Position numbers and translations under genes: made by a program. From Acidocella aquatica (GTDB lineage Bacteria > Pseudomonadota > Alphaproteobacteria > Acetobacterales > Acetobacteraceae), in NCBI RefSeq assembly GCF_030160635.1, contig NZ_BSOS01000073.1, positions 62,001 through 126,000 of the forward strand: 64,000 nt of DNA, given 5' to 3'. Under the pieces are notes generated by a model. The model was not told where the DNA came from and did no database searches. It was given only the letters and a program-made list of their open reading frames with translations. Positions 62,594 through 64,000 of the stretch are shown in pieces (the first letter of the stretch is position 1; each line of letters starts with the position of its first letter).

Positions 62594-63496
62594 ATGCGGC
62601 AAATTATCCCTGGCAGACCCAATCCCTACACCGGCGGCAGGCTCGACCGCGCCGGGCATTTACGCGCCGACGACGCCGTGATGCACACCATGCGCCGCCA
62701 TCAGGCCAGCCGCTACACCGTGTTCTGGAACGGCAAGGCGCTCATCACGGGCGCCGATATCCCCCAGGCCGCGATGACCGGCATCCCCGATACCGAGGCG
62801 CCCTGGGTGTTTCTCGGCCTGCAGGACGATACCCCGATATTCGCCGTGGACCTCTCCGCGCATGAAGACCCGCACACGGCCCTGGCGGAGGAGGCAGGCG
62901 CGTTTGTTGACCTGCGCAACCTCACCGCCTTGTTGCCCACGGATGATGCAACGATTCTCGCCACCGCGCGCGGCATGCTGCACTGGCGCGCCACGCATAA
63001 ATTCTGCCCGGCCTGCGGCGGCGCCATGGCGCCCACCCGCGGCGGCTGGGTGCTGCTGTGTACGCAATGCGGCGCCGAGAATTTTCCGCGCAGCGACCCG
63101 GCGGTGATCATGCTCGTGGTCCGCGGCGATTATCTGCTGCTCGGGCAGTCGCATAAATTTCCCGTGGACCGCAATTTCTACTCCACCCTGGCTGGCTTCG
63201 TGGAGCCGGGGGAAAGCCTGGAGGATGCCGTGCGGCGCGAGGTGTTTGAGGAAGTCGGCGTGCGGGTTGGCGAGGTGGCGTATCATTCCAGCCAGCCCTG
63301 GCCGTTCCCCGCCTCGCTGATGCTGGGCTATTATGCCGAGGCGCTGACCGGGGAGATCGTGCTGGAGGAAGCCGAGATGCGCGATGCGCGCTGGTTCAGC
63401 CGCGCCGATATCGCCAACCGCAAGGCGCTTGGCTTTAATCTGCCGCCGCAGGATTCCATCGCGCGGCGGCTGATCGAGGACTGGCTCGCGAGCTGA
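62594..63496 (+). CDS. nudC: NADH pyrophosphatase (NAD decapping Nudix enzyme)
   Basis: A 300-residue Nudix hydrolase. Zinc ribbon CPACGG...CTQCG is near residues 139-158, followed by FPRSDPAVIMLV. The Nudix box GFVEPGESLEDAVRREVFEE with VGV is complete (G-x5-E-x7-RE-x-x-EE-x-G), and the NudC SQPWPFPASLM motif confirms the subfamily that cleaves NADH and removes NAD caps from RNA. ATG at 62594 begins the homologous region; the frame is open further into the SRP RNA but not used. Confidence 0.94.
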   Translation: MRQIIPGRPNPYTGGRLDRAGHLRADDAVMHTMRRHQASRYTVFWNGKALITGADIPQAAMTGIPDTEAPWVFLGLQDDTPIFAVDLSAHEDPHTALAEEAGAFVDLRNLTALLPTDDATILATARGMLHWRATHKFCPACGGAMAPTRGGWVLLCTQCGAENFPRSDPAVIMLVVRGDYLLLGQSHKFPVDRNFYSTLAGFVEPGESLEDAVRREVFEEVGVRVGEVAYHSSQPWPFPASLMLGYYAEALTGEIVLEEAEMRDARWFSRADIANRKALGFNLPPQDSIARRLIEDWLAS

Positions 63497-63522
63497 TCAG
63501 GTCACGCGCCACAAGCGCCCGC

Positions 63523-63552
63523 AAAAAAAATGCGGGAGCAAGCGCCCCCGCA
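63523..63552 (-). terminator. Rho-independent terminator of the histone-like gene
   Basis: On the minus strand TGCGGG and CCCGCA arms, with further pairing inside, are followed by eight T residues (complement of 63523-63530). It lies 40 nt beyond the histone-like stop. On the plus strand the hairpin is followed by TTTCTGT, so it may also serve nudC. Confidence 0.9.
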
Positions 63553-63592
63553 TTTCTGTCTCTCGAAAATTACCTCAGAAAAGTATCAGGTC

Positions 63593-64000
63593 TCAGCTCT
63601 CGATCGACTCAGCGGTAATCACCTCAGTCACGCCGGTGTCCTGCATCTCAACCTCGGGCATCGCCGGGGCTTTCATTTTACGCGGCTTGCGGACGACCGG
63701 CTTCTTCACCTCGGCCTTCGGCGCGGCGGCTTTTTTGACGGCCGGTTTCTTCGCGGTGGCGGCTTTTTTCGGCGCAGCCTTCGTCACGGCAGCGGCTTTT
63801 TTCGGCGCGGCCTTCTTGGCGGGAGCAGCTTTCTTCGCGGCAACTTTCTTCGGCGCGGCTTTTTTCACGGCGGCGGCTTTTTTGGCAACCGGCTTCTTCG
63901 CGGCGGCGGTGGCTTTTTTCGGCGCGGCCTTCTTCACGGCGGCGGCTTTTTTAGCAACCGGCTTCTTCGCGGCGGTGGTGGCTTTTTTCGGCGCTGCCTT
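63593..64000 (-). CDS. Histone H1-like Lys/Ala/Pro-rich DNA-binding protein (5' partial)
   Basis: The reading frame runs off the right edge, so the start is outside the window; 135 residues are visible. Most are KKAA, KKPVAKKA and AAPKK repeats like the C-terminal tails of eukaryotic H1 and bacterial HC1/HC2/AlgP-type proteins, which bind DNA through many lysines. Two copies of a 23-residue unit (KKAAPKKATxAAKKPVAKKA plus AAV) are evident at the 5' side. The last ~35 residues lose the repeat and become acidic (EVEMQDTGVTEVITAESIES). It may condense DNA or bind RNA. Terminator follows. Confidence 0.82.
   Translation of the reverse strand, partial: KAAPKKATTAAKKPVAKKAAAVKKAAPKKATAAAKKPVAKKAAAVKKAAPKKVAAKKAAPAKKAAPKKAAAVTKAAPKKAATAKKPAVKKAAAPKAEVKKPVVRKPRKMKAPAMPEVEMQDTGVTEVITAESIES

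Noticed and set aside
63593-64000. CRISPR-like regular repeats
   Set aside because: The periodicity is the codon repeat of a Lys/Ala-rich protein in one open frame; there are no unique spacers.

Overview
The window is a contiguous piece of a high-GC, gene-dense bacterial chromosome. The gene content points to an alphaproteobacterium, most likely in or near the Acetobacteraceae. The evidence is a cytochrome c1 tail of alphaproteobacterial type, the 41-residue form of ribosomal protein L36, the ffs-dnaX-ybaB-recR order, a soluble NAD-dependent fdsGBA formate dehydrogenase, glcDEF glycolate oxidase, and dense tail-to-start gene overlaps (ATGA, TAATG, GTGA). The family assignment is inference. 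I see no rRNA, tRNA, CRISPR array, transposase or prophage; the one stable RNA is the SRP RNA.

Layout. 1-1260: end of petC with its terminator, then MTA phosphorylase. 1260-5776: LysE exporter, MarC, and a MarR-EmrA-EmrB efflux operon behind a perfect 20-bp palindrome. 5844-14246: surface-polysaccharide block, comprising a 1251-residue three-part glycosyltransferase, the complete dTDP-L-rhamnose operon rfbBACD and a GT2 enzyme. 14378-22464 (minus): glnD, mutS and a membrane GGDEF-EAL protein. 22863-24160: an N-acyl amino acid synthase-like (FeeM/AHL-synthase superfamily) gene with an ICMT-like membrane methyltransferase 2 nt behind it. 24192-28265 (minus): glycolate oxidase glcDEF and rpmJ. 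28443-31707: a GT2 enzyme, an SDR, and a small membrane protein overlapping a PuuB-like amine oxidase. 31933-35874: NCS1 permease, NTF2-like protein, agmatinase/guanidinobutyrase-type ureohydrolase and a divergent LysR. 35920-38334: OmpR-type regulator, ribA with a degenerate RibB-like N-terminus, and a YkuD protein. 38372-48698: formate dehydrogenase fdsGBA-fdhD-fdsD, its LysR regulator, moeA, a mobA-DUF2478 fusion and moaA, which together form a formate oxidation and molybdenum-cofactor unit. 48892-57801: a sugar-acid unit, comprising GntR, lactonase, uronate dehydrogenase-like enzyme and a four-gene ABC importer, divergent from an OprB-type porin and an RraA-family protein. 58058-59695: an AT-rich stretch with small unrecognised genes. 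59696-62521: recR, ybaB, dnaX and SRP RNA. 62594-64000: nudC and the 3' part of a histone H1-like Lys/Ala-rich protein.

Four copies of a roughly 105-bp two-hairpin element (near 1157, 14256, 31704 and 48791), all in the same orientation, are the clearest non-coding signal. One copy carries paired compensatory changes in its stem, and three copies supply the stop codon of an adjacent gene. The most interesting candidate system is the FeeM-like synthase with the ICMT-like methyltransferase. It could make a carboxyl-methylated N-acyl amino acid signal, but this is inference from family membership and spacing only.
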